Shown piece by piece: positions 36,793 to 44,075 of a stretch of DNA of 64,000 nt; within the stretch, counting starts at the first letter, position 1; the number at the start of each line of letters is the position of its first letter. Under the pieces are notes generated by a model that did no database searches, had not been told where the DNA came from, and saw nothing but the letters and a program-made list of their open reading frames with translations. Source of the stretch: Bradyrhizobium guangzhouense (GTDB lineage: Bacteria; Pseudomonadota; Alphaproteobacteria; Rhizobiales; Xanthobacteraceae); assembly GCF_004114955.1 (NCBI RefSeq), contig NZ_CP030053.1, forward strand, positions 4,774,001 to 4,838,000, in the 5' to 3' direction. The translations under genes and the position numbers were made by a program.

Positions 36793-37566
36793 TCAGCGCT
36801 CGACAAAGGCTTTCTCGATCACGAAATGGCCGGGCTGGCTGTGATTGCCCTCGACGAAGCCGCGCGCGGTAAACATCGCGGGGAGTTCCTCAAGCATCGC
36901 CGGGCTGCCGCACAGCATGATGCGGTCGGTCTCGATATCAAGGCCGGATTGTCCGATATCGTCGAACAGCTGATTGGAGGCGATCAGGTCGGTGATGCGG
37001 CCGCGATTCCGGAACGGCTCGCGGGTCACGGTCGGATAGTAGACCAGCTTGTCACCGATCAGCGGCCCGAAGAATTCGTGATTGCGCAGGCCGTCGACGA
37101 GATGTTCACCATAGGCCAGTTCTGAGACTTGGCGGCAGCCGTGGGCGAGCACGATGGTCTCGTAGTTCTCGTAGACATCAGGGTCCTTGATCAGGCTCGC
37201 GAAGGGCGCAAGCCCCGTGCCGGTCGAGAGCAGCAGCAGGCGCTTGCCCGGGATGAGATTGCCGGTGATCAGCGTGCCCGTCGCCTTGCGGCCGACCAGG
37301 ATGATGTCGCCTTCCCGGATCTTCTGGAGGCGCGAGGTCAGCGGGCCGTCCTGCACCTTGATCGAGAAGAATTCGAGTGCTTCCTCATGATTGGCACTGG
37401 CCATGCTGTAGGCGCGCATCAACGGCTTGCCGTTGACCTCGAGCCCGATCATCGCGAACTGCCCGTTCTGGAATCGGAAGCCGGGATCACGCGTCGCGGT
37501 GAAGCTGAACAGCGAGTCGGTCCAGTGTCTGACCGACAAGACCGTTTCCTTTTGAAATGCGCTCAT
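36793..37566 (-). CDS. fpr: Ferredoxin-NADP reductase
   Basis: Plant-type FNR-fold flavoenzyme of the bacterial Fpr type, 257 residues. FAD contact motif MRAYSMAS (RxYS), NADP-binding STGTGLAPFASLI, MLCGSPAM, and a C-terminal AFVER are visible. It transfers electrons between NADPH and ferredoxin. It precedes the flavoprotein-ferredoxin-HEAT genes in the same direction with a 101-bp gap that contains site A. It is divergent from the DUF971 gene and carries site B about 77 bp upstream. Confidence 0.93.
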   Translation of the reverse strand: MSAFQKETVLSVRHWTDSLFSFTATRDPGFRFQNGQFAMIGLEVNGKPLMRAYSMASANHEEALEFFSIKVQDGPLTSRLQKIREGDIILVGRKATGTLITGNLIPGKRLLLLSTGTGLAPFASLIKDPDVYENYETIVLAHGCRQVSELAYGEHLVDGLRNHEFFGPLIGDKLVYYPTVTREPFRNRGRITDLIASNQLFDDIGQSGLDIETDRIMLCGSPAMLEELPAMFTARGFVEGNHSQPGHFVIEKAFVER

Positions 37567-37643
37567 AGTCTCTCCTCAGTCCTCGTTGAGCACAACGTTT
37601 CGGAGAGAGCAGAGTCCGGCAATTCGTAAGTGACATTCCCGGT

Positions 37644-37653
37644 CGATTAGTTT
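37644..37653. promoter_or_regulatory. Cluster motif site B (CGATTAGTTT) upstream of fpr
   Basis: CGATTAGTTT lies 77 bp upstream of the fpr start, in the same relative orientation and at nearly the same distance as sites A and D have to their genes. On the fpr coding strand it shares the ten bases ACTAATCGAC with site D. Confidence 0.5.
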
Positions 37654-37692
37654 CACATTTCGCCAACGCTGATCGAAGACGCGTCACCCCGG

Positions 37693-37702
37693 CAATTAGT
37701 TG
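37693..37702. promoter_or_regulatory. Cluster motif site C (CAATTAGTTG) upstream of the DUF971 gene
   Basis: CAATTAGTTG is identical to site A and extends to the dyad GCAA-N4-TTGC. It lies 48 bp upstream of the DUF971 start, in the divergent promoter region that it shares with site B. Confidence 0.5.
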
Positions 37703-37750
37703 CTATCCGCGCGGGCGAGCGTCGACGTAGAGAGCATCAGGAGGTTCGTC

Positions 37751-38053
37751 ATGACCATGACCCTGGTGGCCCCAACCGTCGCCGACTACGAAGCAAGCGC
37801 CGATCTCGCAGCGCTGCTCGTCCGGACGGCCGAGGGCGACGCGCTTTGCGTGCCTGCCGAAAAGCTCCGCCTCTCCTGCAAATGCGCCCACTGCACCCGC
37901 GCCCGCTTTGACGGTCGCTTCCCGGACGCGTTTCCGGGGATCGCGATCACCGAGATCGGCAATCTCGGTTATGGGCTGAACATCTCGTTTTCGGATGGGC
38001 ACAACAGGGGGATTTACCCAAAACCCTATCTCCTGAGCCTGGCCGGACGGTAA
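37751..38053 (+). CDS. DUF971 (GBBH-like N-terminal domain) protein
   Basis: Small stand-alone DUF971 protein of 100 residues. The motif CKCAHCTRARFDGRF carries three Cys, and the C-terminal GLNISFSDGHNRGIYPKPYLLSL is the domain's hallmark (F-DGH-GIY-YL). AGGAGG seven bases upstream fixes the start at 37751. DUF971 also occurs at the N-terminus of gamma-butyrobetaine hydroxylase and fused to ApbC/HCF101-type Fe-S carriers, so a role in Fe-S assembly for the adjacent ferredoxin system is possible but unproven. It is divergent from fpr. Confidence 0.85.
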   Translation: MTMTLVAPTVADYEASADLAALLVRTAEGDALCVPAEKLRLSCKCAHCTRARFDGRFPDAFPGIAITEIGNLGYGLNISFSDGHNRGIYPKPYLLSLAGR

Positions 38054-38125
38054 GCGCCCGTTTGCCCCCATCTGGCACGGACATTGCTCCTCTTTAGAAC
38101 GGTTTGAACGTTCCGGAGGCAGTTA

Positions 38126-38899
38126 ATGTTGCAAGCGGCAAGTGCAGTGCGCGGGACCGTCCCCCCGGCAGTCCGGCCTGCGGGCAGTTCCTCGCTGCTG
38201 CTGACCGAGAACCAGCAATGGATCGGCGGCCCGCCGCCACTGATGGACAAGCTCTCGCCGCGCGAGCGCGAGCTGGTGTTGAAGCAGGGCCGGCGAAAGG
38301 TGCTCAACCGCGGGCAGACGCTGTTCAGCCAAGGCGGCAAACATGATGGAATCTGGCTGATCGAAAGCGGCCGAATCCGCGTCTTCTACACCTCGCCGCT
38401 GGGCCGCGAGATCACACTGGCCTACTGGCATGTCGGCAATTTCGTCGGCGGCCCCGAAGTGTTCGAAGGCACCGTGCATCAATGGTCCGGCGTCGCATCC
38501 AGCAATTGCAGCGTCGTGCACCTGCCCGGAAAGGAACTGCGATCCCTTGCCGCAGAGATCCCGAGCCTCGCGATCGGTCTGATCGAGGGCCTCACCTTCA
38601 AAGGCAAATGCTATTCGGCGTTGGCCCAAATGCTGGGAACGCGCTCGATCACGCAGCGCCTTGCACATCTGCTCTTGCATCTCGTCGATCTCTACGGCGT
38701 CGAGGATGCCGATGGCCGGGTGATCGCGGCGGCGTTCACCCATGCCGACATCGCCCACATGGTCGGCGCGACCAGGCAATGGGTCACGATCAGCCTGAAG
38801 CGGATGCAGGAGAAGGGAATCGTCCTGACCAAGCGCTCGCAGATCGTGGTCTGCCGGACCGACGTACTGGAGGAGATGCGCGGCCACGCATCCGACTGA
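38126..38899 (+). CDS. CRP/FNR-family transcriptional regulator
   Basis: CRP/FNR-type regulator of 257 residues. A cyclic-nucleotide-binding-like domain covers about residues 50-165 (LFSQGGKHDGIWLIESGRIRVFYTSPLGREITLAYWHVGNFVGG) and a winged HTH follows (FTHADIAHMVGATRQWVTISLKRMQEKGIV). There is no N-terminal Cys cluster, so it is not an oxygen-sensing Fnr of the classical kind. GGAGG precedes the ATG. Being embedded between the reductase and importer genes, it is the prime candidate for recognising the four CRATTAGTTK sites. Confidence 0.9.
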   Translation: MLQAASAVRGTVPPAVRPAGSSSLLLTENQQWIGGPPPLMDKLSPRERELVLKQGRRKVLNRGQTLFSQGGKHDGIWLIESGRIRVFYTSPLGREITLAYWHVGNFVGGPEVFEGTVHQWSGVASSNCSVVHLPGKELRSLAAEIPSLAIGLIEGLTFKGKCYSALAQMLGTRSITQRLAHLLLHLVDLYGVEDADGRVIAAAFTHADIAHMVGATRQWVTISLKRMQEKGIVLTKRSQIVVCRTDVLEEMRGHASD

Positions 38900-38984
38900 G
38901 CGAATTTGCTGCCAGGGCCGATGCACAGGCAAGCGGCTTTATAGTGCAGGACTGCCCAAGGAGTATGCAATCAGCTTTTCCCGG

Positions 38985-38994
38985 CAACTAATCG
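38985..38994. promoter_or_regulatory. Cluster motif site D (CAACTAATCG) upstream of the NosL-fused binding protein
   Basis: CAACTAATCG is the reverse complement of CGATTAGTTG. It lies about 86 bp upstream of the binding-protein start (74 bp if the earlier ATG is used), matching the spacing of sites A and B. Confidence 0.55.
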
Positions 38995-39080
38995 ACTACC
39001 GCGGTCATTCCGGATTTGCCCTGTCCACGCCCTCACCCAATCATGGCAACCGCAGCACATCCAACCGAATGAGGATGAGA

Positions 39081-40502
39081 ATGGTCCGCCATCTTCCCAC
39101 GCTCTCGATCGCGATGTCGGTGACGTCGCTGGCGCTATTCCTCGCGCAGCCGGCCTCGGCAGAAACCGTCACGCTCGGCATAGGAACGCAGGACACCACG
39201 ACCAACACGGTGACCGCTGGAACTGTGGTGCGGCAGCTCCATCTTCTCGAAAAGTACCTGCCGACGTCAGGCAAATACGCAAACATCAAATTCGAGATCG
39301 AGTGGCAAAACTTCACCTCGGGCCCACCCGTCACCAATGCGATGATGGCGAACAAGCTGCAGATCGGCATGATGGGCGACTATCCGCTGATCGTGAACGG
39401 CTTCACCTTCGACAGTAATCCGGAGAGCAAGAGCCGCCTGATTGCAGTTGCCGCCTACAGCCTCGCCGGCTCCGGTAACGGCATCGTCGTCCACAAGGAC
39501 TCGCCCTATTACGATCTCGCCGACCTCAAGGGCAAGCTCGTGAGCGTGCCGTTCGGCTCCGCCGCACACGGCATGGTGCTCAAGGCGATGCAGGACCGCG
39601 GTTACCCTGACGACTTCTTCCAACTCGTCAGCCAAAGCCCGGAGGTCGGCTCGACCAATCTTCAGGAAAAGAAGATCGACGCCCACGCGGACTTTGTCCC
39701 CTTCGCCGAGCTCCTGCCGTTCCGCGGCTTTGCGCGAAAGATCTTCGACGGCGTCGAGACCAATCTGCCGACCTTCCACGGCGTCGTGGTGCGCACCGAC
39801 TTCGCCGAGAAGTACCCCGAGGTCGTGGTCGCCTACGAAAAGGCCCTGATCGCCGCCAATGCGTGGCTCCGCGCCGATCCGAAACTGGCCGCCGAAAAGA
39901 TCCAGGAATGGACCGGCATCAACAAGGAGGTCGTCTACATCTTCCTCGGCCCCGGCGGAAACATGACCACCGATCCGACCATCAAGCCAACGCTCATCGA
40001 CGCAGCCGCGGCTGACGTCAAAGTGCTCCAGAAGCTCGGCCGCATGAAGGAGTTCGATCCGAAGAAGTGGGTCGACGACAGCTACATCCGCAAAGCCTAC
40101 GCCGAGATGAAGCTCGACTATGATACCCAGCTTGCGAGCACCAAGAACTACGAAATCACAGGCGAAGACGCCTTCTGCAAGAAGCCGATCACCGATCCGC
40201 GCAAGGCCGGCGAGGTCTGGGTGGATGAGGCAGGCATCATGCCGTTCTCGTCCGCCGCCTGCACGCTCGGGGCCTATGCCGACTTCAAGGCCAAGGGCAA
40301 GAAGATCAACGTCGCTTACGTCTTCGACACCACACGCGGCATCAAGCTGTTCGCCGACCAGGCCTTCTTTGCGGTGGGCAATGGCGACGTCGCACCGTTC
40401 CTGCTCAAGAAGGACGCGGAGGCCTATGCCGCCAAGATCAGCGGCAAGGTGCTCGGCTTCGACGACGCGGTGAAGGCGGCCGTCAGCGGAGGCAAGACGT
40501 GA
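39081..40502 (+). CDS. ABC transporter substrate-binding protein with C-terminal NosL-like domain
   Basis: Periplasmic binding protein of 473 residues, unusually long for its family. A signal peptide is cleaved near residue 27 (AQPASA). Residues to about 340 match SsuA/TauA/NMT1-type binding proteins (MMANKLQIGMMGDYPLIVNG, DLADLKGKLVSVPFGSAAHGMVLKAM). From about residue 360 a separate domain resembles NosL copper chaperones: WVDEAGIMPFSSAAC, then FAVGNGDVAPFLLKKDAEAYAAKISGKVLGFDD. The canonical NosL CGM is not present, though Cys and Met residues are. ATG at 39081 has GAGGA at ideal spacing; ATGs at 39069 and 39075 are alternatives. It heads an importer operon. Confidence 0.85.
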   Translation: MVRHLPTLSIAMSVTSLALFLAQPASAETVTLGIGTQDTTTNTVTAGTVVRQLHLLEKYLPTSGKYANIKFEIEWQNFTSGPPVTNAMMANKLQIGMMGDYPLIVNGFTFDSNPESKSRLIAVAAYSLAGSGNGIVVHKDSPYYDLADLKGKLVSVPFGSAAHGMVLKAMQDRGYPDDFFQLVSQSPEVGSTNLQEKKIDAHADFVPFAELLPFRGFARKIFDGVETNLPTFHGVVVRTDFAEKYPEVVVAYEKALIAANAWLRADPKLAAEKIQEWTGINKEVVYIFLGPGGNMTTDPTIKPTLIDAAAADVKVLQKLGRMKEFDPKKWVDDSYIRKAYAEMKLDYDTQLASTKNYEITGEDAFCKKPITDPRKAGEVWVDEAGIMPFSSAACTLGAYADFKAKGKKINVAYVFDTTRGIKLFADQAFFAVGNGDVAPFLLKKDAEAYAAKISGKVLGFDDAVKAAVSGGKT

Positions 40503-41410
40503 GCAGTCCCGCCCTCGTCAGACATCCCGAGGACAGCATGCCGGCAACAGCCATCGCCAAGGCGGGCCCCGCGCCCGCCGTCACCCCCCCGGTCACACCG
40601 CCTTCTTTCGGCACGCTTGCGCTGCGCTGGTACCGGCTGAACCAGGGCCGGCTGCGCGCAACTGCGATCGGCATCATGTCGCTGCTCGCCTTCCTGCTGG
40701 TCTGGCACCTGCTCACGACCTATCGCGTCGTGTTCTTCGTGCGCTTCATCAACGTGCCAACGCCGCTTGAGGTCTATGCGAGCTTCGCCAAGGCGATCCA
40801 CGACCCCAAGTTCCTGATGCACATCGCGCTGAGCTGCCGGCGCATCTTCATCGGCTTCTCGCTCGCCGCCCTTGTCGGCGTGCCGCTTGGCTTGATCATG
40901 GGCCGCTTCAAGCTGGTGCACGAGATCATCTTCCCCGTGGCGGAAGTGCTGCGGCCGATCCCGGCGATCGCCTGGGTACCGATGGCGATCATGCTGTGGC
41001 CGACCAACGAGCAGAGCATCGTCTTCATCACTTTCCTCGGCTCGTTCTTCCCGATCCTGGTCAACACGCTGCACGGCATGTCGCTGGTCGATCCCGTGCT
41101 GGTGCGCGCCGCGCAATGTCTCGGCGCGCGCGAGCGCTCGATCTTCCGCGAGGTGTATTTTCCGGCCTCGCTGCCGCACATCTTCACCGGCCTTACCGTC
41201 GGAATGGGCGTGGCCTGGGTGTCGCTGATCGCGGCCGAGATGATCTCGGGCCAGTACGGCATCGGCTATTTCACCTGGGAGGCCTATTCGCTGGTCCAGT
41301 ACGCCGATATCGCCCTCGGCATGATCGCGATCGGTGTGCTTGGCCTCGGCTCGAGCCTGCTGATCCGGGGCGCGGGACACCTGGTGATGCCGTGGAGATC
41401 GACGAGATGA
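40499..41410 (+). CDS. ABC transporter permease, sulfonate/nitrate/taurine type
   Basis: SsuC/TauC-like inner-membrane permease of 303 residues. After a Pro/Ala-rich N-terminus, LIMGRFKLVHEIIFPVAEVLRPIPAIAWVPMAIMLWP and the EAA loop VRAAQCLGARERSIFREVYFPASLPHIFTGL are diagnostic. It starts with GTG in a GTGA overlap with the binding-protein stop, so the fused binding protein and permease are translationally coupled. Confidence 0.92.
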   Translation: MSSPALVRHPEDSMPATAIAKAGPAPAVTPPVTPPSFGTLALRWYRLNQGRLRATAIGIMSLLAFLLVWHLLTTYRVVFFVRFINVPTPLEVYASFAKAIHDPKFLMHIALSCRRIFIGFSLAALVGVPLGLIMGRFKLVHEIIFPVAEVLRPIPAIAWVPMAIMLWPTNEQSIVFITFLGSFFPILVNTLHGMSLVDPVLVRAAQCLGARERSIFREVYFPASLPHIFTGLTVGMGVAWVSLIAAEMISGQYGIGYFTWEAYSLVQYADIALGMIAIGVLGLGSSLLIRGAGHLVMPWRSTR

Positions 41411-42279
41411 GCGAGATGCTTGCGAGCGAACCGAAGGGCCATATCGAGGTCAAAAACTTCTCCCTCAGCTACGACAGCATTGAGGGGCCTGTGCAGGCCG
41501 TCACGGACACGCAAATCCATGTGAAGCCCGGCGAATTCGTCTCGATTGTCGGCCCCTCCGGCTGCGGAAAATCGACGCTGCTCAATGCCGTCGCGGGCTT
41601 CCTCAAGCCGACCACGGGCATCGTCACCGTCGACGGAGAGCGTGTGAACGGCCCCAGCGCCGAACGTGGCATGGTGTTCCAGCAATACTCGCTGTTTCCC
41701 TGGAAGACGGTGCGGGAGAACGTCGAGTTCGGGTTGAAGATGCGCGGCATGGCGCGCTCGCAGCGCGAACGCGCGGCGCGCACGCTGCTAGGGCTTGCTG
41801 GCCTGGAGGCCTTTGAAAAGCATTATCCGGAGAAACTCTCCGGCGGCATGAAGCAGCGCGTCGGCATCGTCCGCGCGCTGGCGACGGGCCCGAAGGTGCT
41901 GCTACTGGACGAGCCGTTCGGGGCGCTCGACGCGCAGACGCGCGTCATCATGCAGCAGATCCTCACAAATATGTGGCAGCGCCTGAAGATCTCGGTGCTG
42001 TTCGTCACCCACGACATCGATGAGGCGATCTTTCTCTCCGACCGCGTCTACTGCATGACCGCCCGTCCCGGCTCGATCAAGGCGGAGATTCCAATTCCCT
42101 TGGAGCGGCCGCGGCAGCAATCGATGATGATGTCGTCGGAATTCCTGGCGCTGCGCCGCGGGCTGATGTCGCTGATCCGCGAAGAGAGCCTCAAAGCGAT
42201 GGGCGGCGAGATCAACGACATGGGCATGCAGGGGCTCAACATCGAACTGCACGGCCATTCGCTGGCGGACGTGATCTGA
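41407..42279 (+). CDS. ABC transporter ATP-binding protein, sulfonate/nitrate/taurine type
   Basis: SsuB/TauB-like ATPase of 290 residues. Walker A GPSGCGKST, Q-loop MVFQQYSLFPWKTV, signature LSGGMKQRVGIVRAL, Walker B VLLLDEPFGALDAQT and the switch His in VTHDIDEAI are all present. ATG at 41407 overlaps the permease stop by ATGA. It completes the three-gene importer and is followed by hairpins shared with the convergent yeiH gene. Confidence 0.92.
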   Translation: MSEMLASEPKGHIEVKNFSLSYDSIEGPVQAVTDTQIHVKPGEFVSIVGPSGCGKSTLLNAVAGFLKPTTGIVTVDGERVNGPSAERGMVFQQYSLFPWKTVRENVEFGLKMRGMARSQRERAARTLLGLAGLEAFEKHYPEKLSGGMKQRVGIVRALATGPKVLLLDEPFGALDAQTRVIMQQILTNMWQRLKISVLFVTHDIDEAIFLSDRVYCMTARPGSIKAEIPIPLERPRQQSMMMSSEFLALRRGLMSLIREESLKAMGGEINDMGMQGLNIELHGHSLADVI

Positions 42280-42337
42280 TTTAGCGGCGATGTCGGTTTC
42301 GTCGGGTCGGCAAAGCGAAAGCGTACCCACCCTTTTT

Positions 42338-42366
42338 CGCCTCACGCGGAACTGGTGGGTGAGGCG
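42338..42366. terminator. Hairpin between convergent importer and yeiH genes
   Basis: CGCCTCAC at 42338-42345 pairs with GTGAGGCG at 42359-42366. An overlapping alternative stem uses ACCCACC at 42325-42331 and GGTGGGT at 42354-42360. T-rich or A-rich tracts flank it on both sides, so it could terminate transcription from either direction. Confidence 0.5.
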
Positions 42367-42406
42367 CTTTCGCGCCTTTGCTTAATCTACGGCACCTTCG
42401 CGTCCC

Positions 42407-43465
42407 TCACTTGAACCAGTGCACCAGCGCGATGCTGATCCCCAGCAGCAGCATCAGCGACAGTGTCACCGCGGCCGTCACCCGGCCACCGACATTGGCG
42501 AGCACCTTCACGTCGACGCCGAGGCCCAGCGCTGCCATCGACACCACCGTCAGGAAGGTTGTGATCTTCGTCACCGGCCCGACCACCGTGGCCGGCACGA
42601 TCTCGAGGGAACGCAACGTCGCGAGCGCGAGGAAGCCGAGGATGAACCAGGGGACCAGGCGGAAGAACCCGACATTGGTCTTCTTGGCGCCGGTCTGCCA
42701 GCGCGAGGCGACCAGCGAGAGACCGACGACGACAGGGCCGAGCATCAGCACGCGCATCAGCTTGACCAGCGTGCCGATCTGCGTGGAAATCAGCCCCGCC
42801 GGCACCGTCGCCGCGAGCACTTGGGGCACGGCATAGACGGTTAGTCCTGCGAGAATGCCGTACTGCGTGGCGGTGAGCTGCAACAGCGGGATCAGCAGCG
42901 GCAGGCCCAGCACCATCATCACGCCGAGAATGGCGGTGAATGAGATCGAGGATGCAATCTCCTCGCTGTTAGCGCCGATGATCGGCGCCACCGCCGCGAT
43001 CGCGGAGTTGCCGCAGATGGAATTGCCGCAGGCAATCAGGATCGACAGCCGCGTCGACAGCCCGAGCATGCGGCCCAGACCAAAGGAGACGCAGAGCGCT
43101 ATCACCACGACTGCGGCGATCGAAACGAGCAGCGCGATGCCGGAGGCCGCGATGGCGGCAAAGCTGATCGAGGCGCCGAGCAGCATGACCGCGACCTCCA
43201 GGAGCTGCTTGGCGCTAAAAGCGATGCCGGCCTGCCAGCGCGGCGCCGGCTTCCAGAAGCTGCGCAGGGCCATCCCCAGCAGGATGGCCATCACCAGCGC
43301 CTCGATATAGGGGTGCTCGAACACGCCAAGCTCGGCCCGCTCCAGCAGCGCCGAGACGCCCGCCACGGCGATGCACAGGAGAATGCCGGGAATCAGCGCG
43401 ACGATGCGGCTAAAGGCAGTGGTCGGCTTGGCGGCGGCCGGGCTGGATGCTTGATTCTGCGACAC
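42407..43465 (-). CDS. yeiH: YeiH-family putative sulfate/sulfite exporter
   Basis: Integral membrane protein of 352 residues with about ten hydrophobic helices, member of the YeiH (UPF0324) family. The motif IACGNSICGNSAIAAVAPIIGA is diagnostic. Family members are annotated as putative sulfate exporters and are found in sulfonate catabolic clusters, where they may discharge sulfite or sulfate. It starts with GTG at 43465, preceded by GGGAGA, and is convergent with the importer. Its presence supports an organosulfur role for the cluster but YeiH also occurs alone elsewhere. Confidence 0.9.
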   Translation of the reverse strand: MSQNQASSPAAAKPTTAFSRIVALIPGILLCIAVAGVSALLERAELGVFEHPYIEALVMAILLGMALRSFWKPAPRWQAGIAFSAKQLLEVAVMLLGASISFAAIAASGIALLVSIAAVVVIALCVSFGLGRMLGLSTRLSILIACGNSICGNSAIAAVAPIIGANSEEIASSISFTAILGVMMVLGLPLLIPLLQLTATQYGILAGLTVYAVPQVLAATVPAGLISTQIGTLVKLMRVLMLGPVVVGLSLVASRWQTGAKKTNVGFFRLVPWFILGFLALATLRSLEIVPATVVGPVTKITTFLTVVSMAALGLGVDVKVLANVGGRVTAAVTLSLMLLLGISIALVHWFK

Positions 43466-43595
43466 AAATCTCTCCCAGAGGAGAAGGATTTATACGCACG
43501 ACGCTCGCGTTGGGGAATAAGTTTTCAGCATATCAGGGCCGAGGGAAGTTTGATCCTCGGCGTGGAATAATTCGGCTCAGAGCAGCAGGTCGGTC

Positions 43596-43814
43596 TCAGA
43601 AGAGCAGGTTCTTGGCGAGCGAAGCCACGTGGCTGAAGCTGTCATAGACGCCCGGCTCGAAGAACGCGGCTCGCGCGAGCACGATGCCCGCGACCAGCGT
43701 CCAGAACACGCCCGTGCCGGCCCGCAGCAGCAGTTTTGACGCGCGGGACTGCGGCTGGCTGTCCGTTGCGGACACCAGCGGCTCGCCGAAGGGCTCAAAT
43801 CCAGTGCGTTCCAT
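43596..43814 (-). CDS. Hypothetical small membrane protein
   Basis: A 72-codon frame begins MERTGFEPFGEPLVSATDSQ, has a basic stretch (SRASKLLLRAG) and then one hydrophobic helix (VFWTLVAGIVLARAAFF). The topology looks real but I recognise no family. ATG at 43814 is the most plausible start. It lies upstream of yeiH in the same direction, 130 bp away, and may or may not share its transcript. Confidence 0.5.
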   Translation of the reverse strand: MERTGFEPFGEPLVSATDSQPQSRASKLLLRAGTGVFWTLVAGIVLARAAFFEPGVYDSFSHVASLAKNLLF

Positions 43815-44075
43815 GGCTGTCAATCCATCAATTTCTGAATGGAATGTCGTCGTTTCGGCCCAAAACGGCAATGGAAGCGATTGGCGTTTTTGTCCCCTCG
43901 GGAGGAAACTCCTTCTGCCGGCCCCGCCTGGGGCAATAGTTTTCTTCTTCCACCCTATTTGGGCACCTGAGGGCCGGCCCGGAGACCCGTCCCGCATGGA
44001 CGATTCCATCCTTGTCGACTAGCCTGCCGTCGCCCGCAGGTTCGTAACCGGATCGCAGGAGATCAAAAGAAGACG

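Noticed and set aside
36793..37566. Phthalate dioxygenase-type reductase as an alternative for the FNR-fold gene
   Set aside because: There is no fused [2Fe-2S] domain and the length and AFVER end fit the Fpr type.
38126..38899. Classical oxygen-sensing FNR or FixK with TTGAT-N4-ATCAA targets
   Set aside because: The N-terminal Cys cluster of Fnr is missing and no TTGAT-N4-ATCAA box was seen in the cluster's promoters; the repeated CRATTAGTTK motif fits better.
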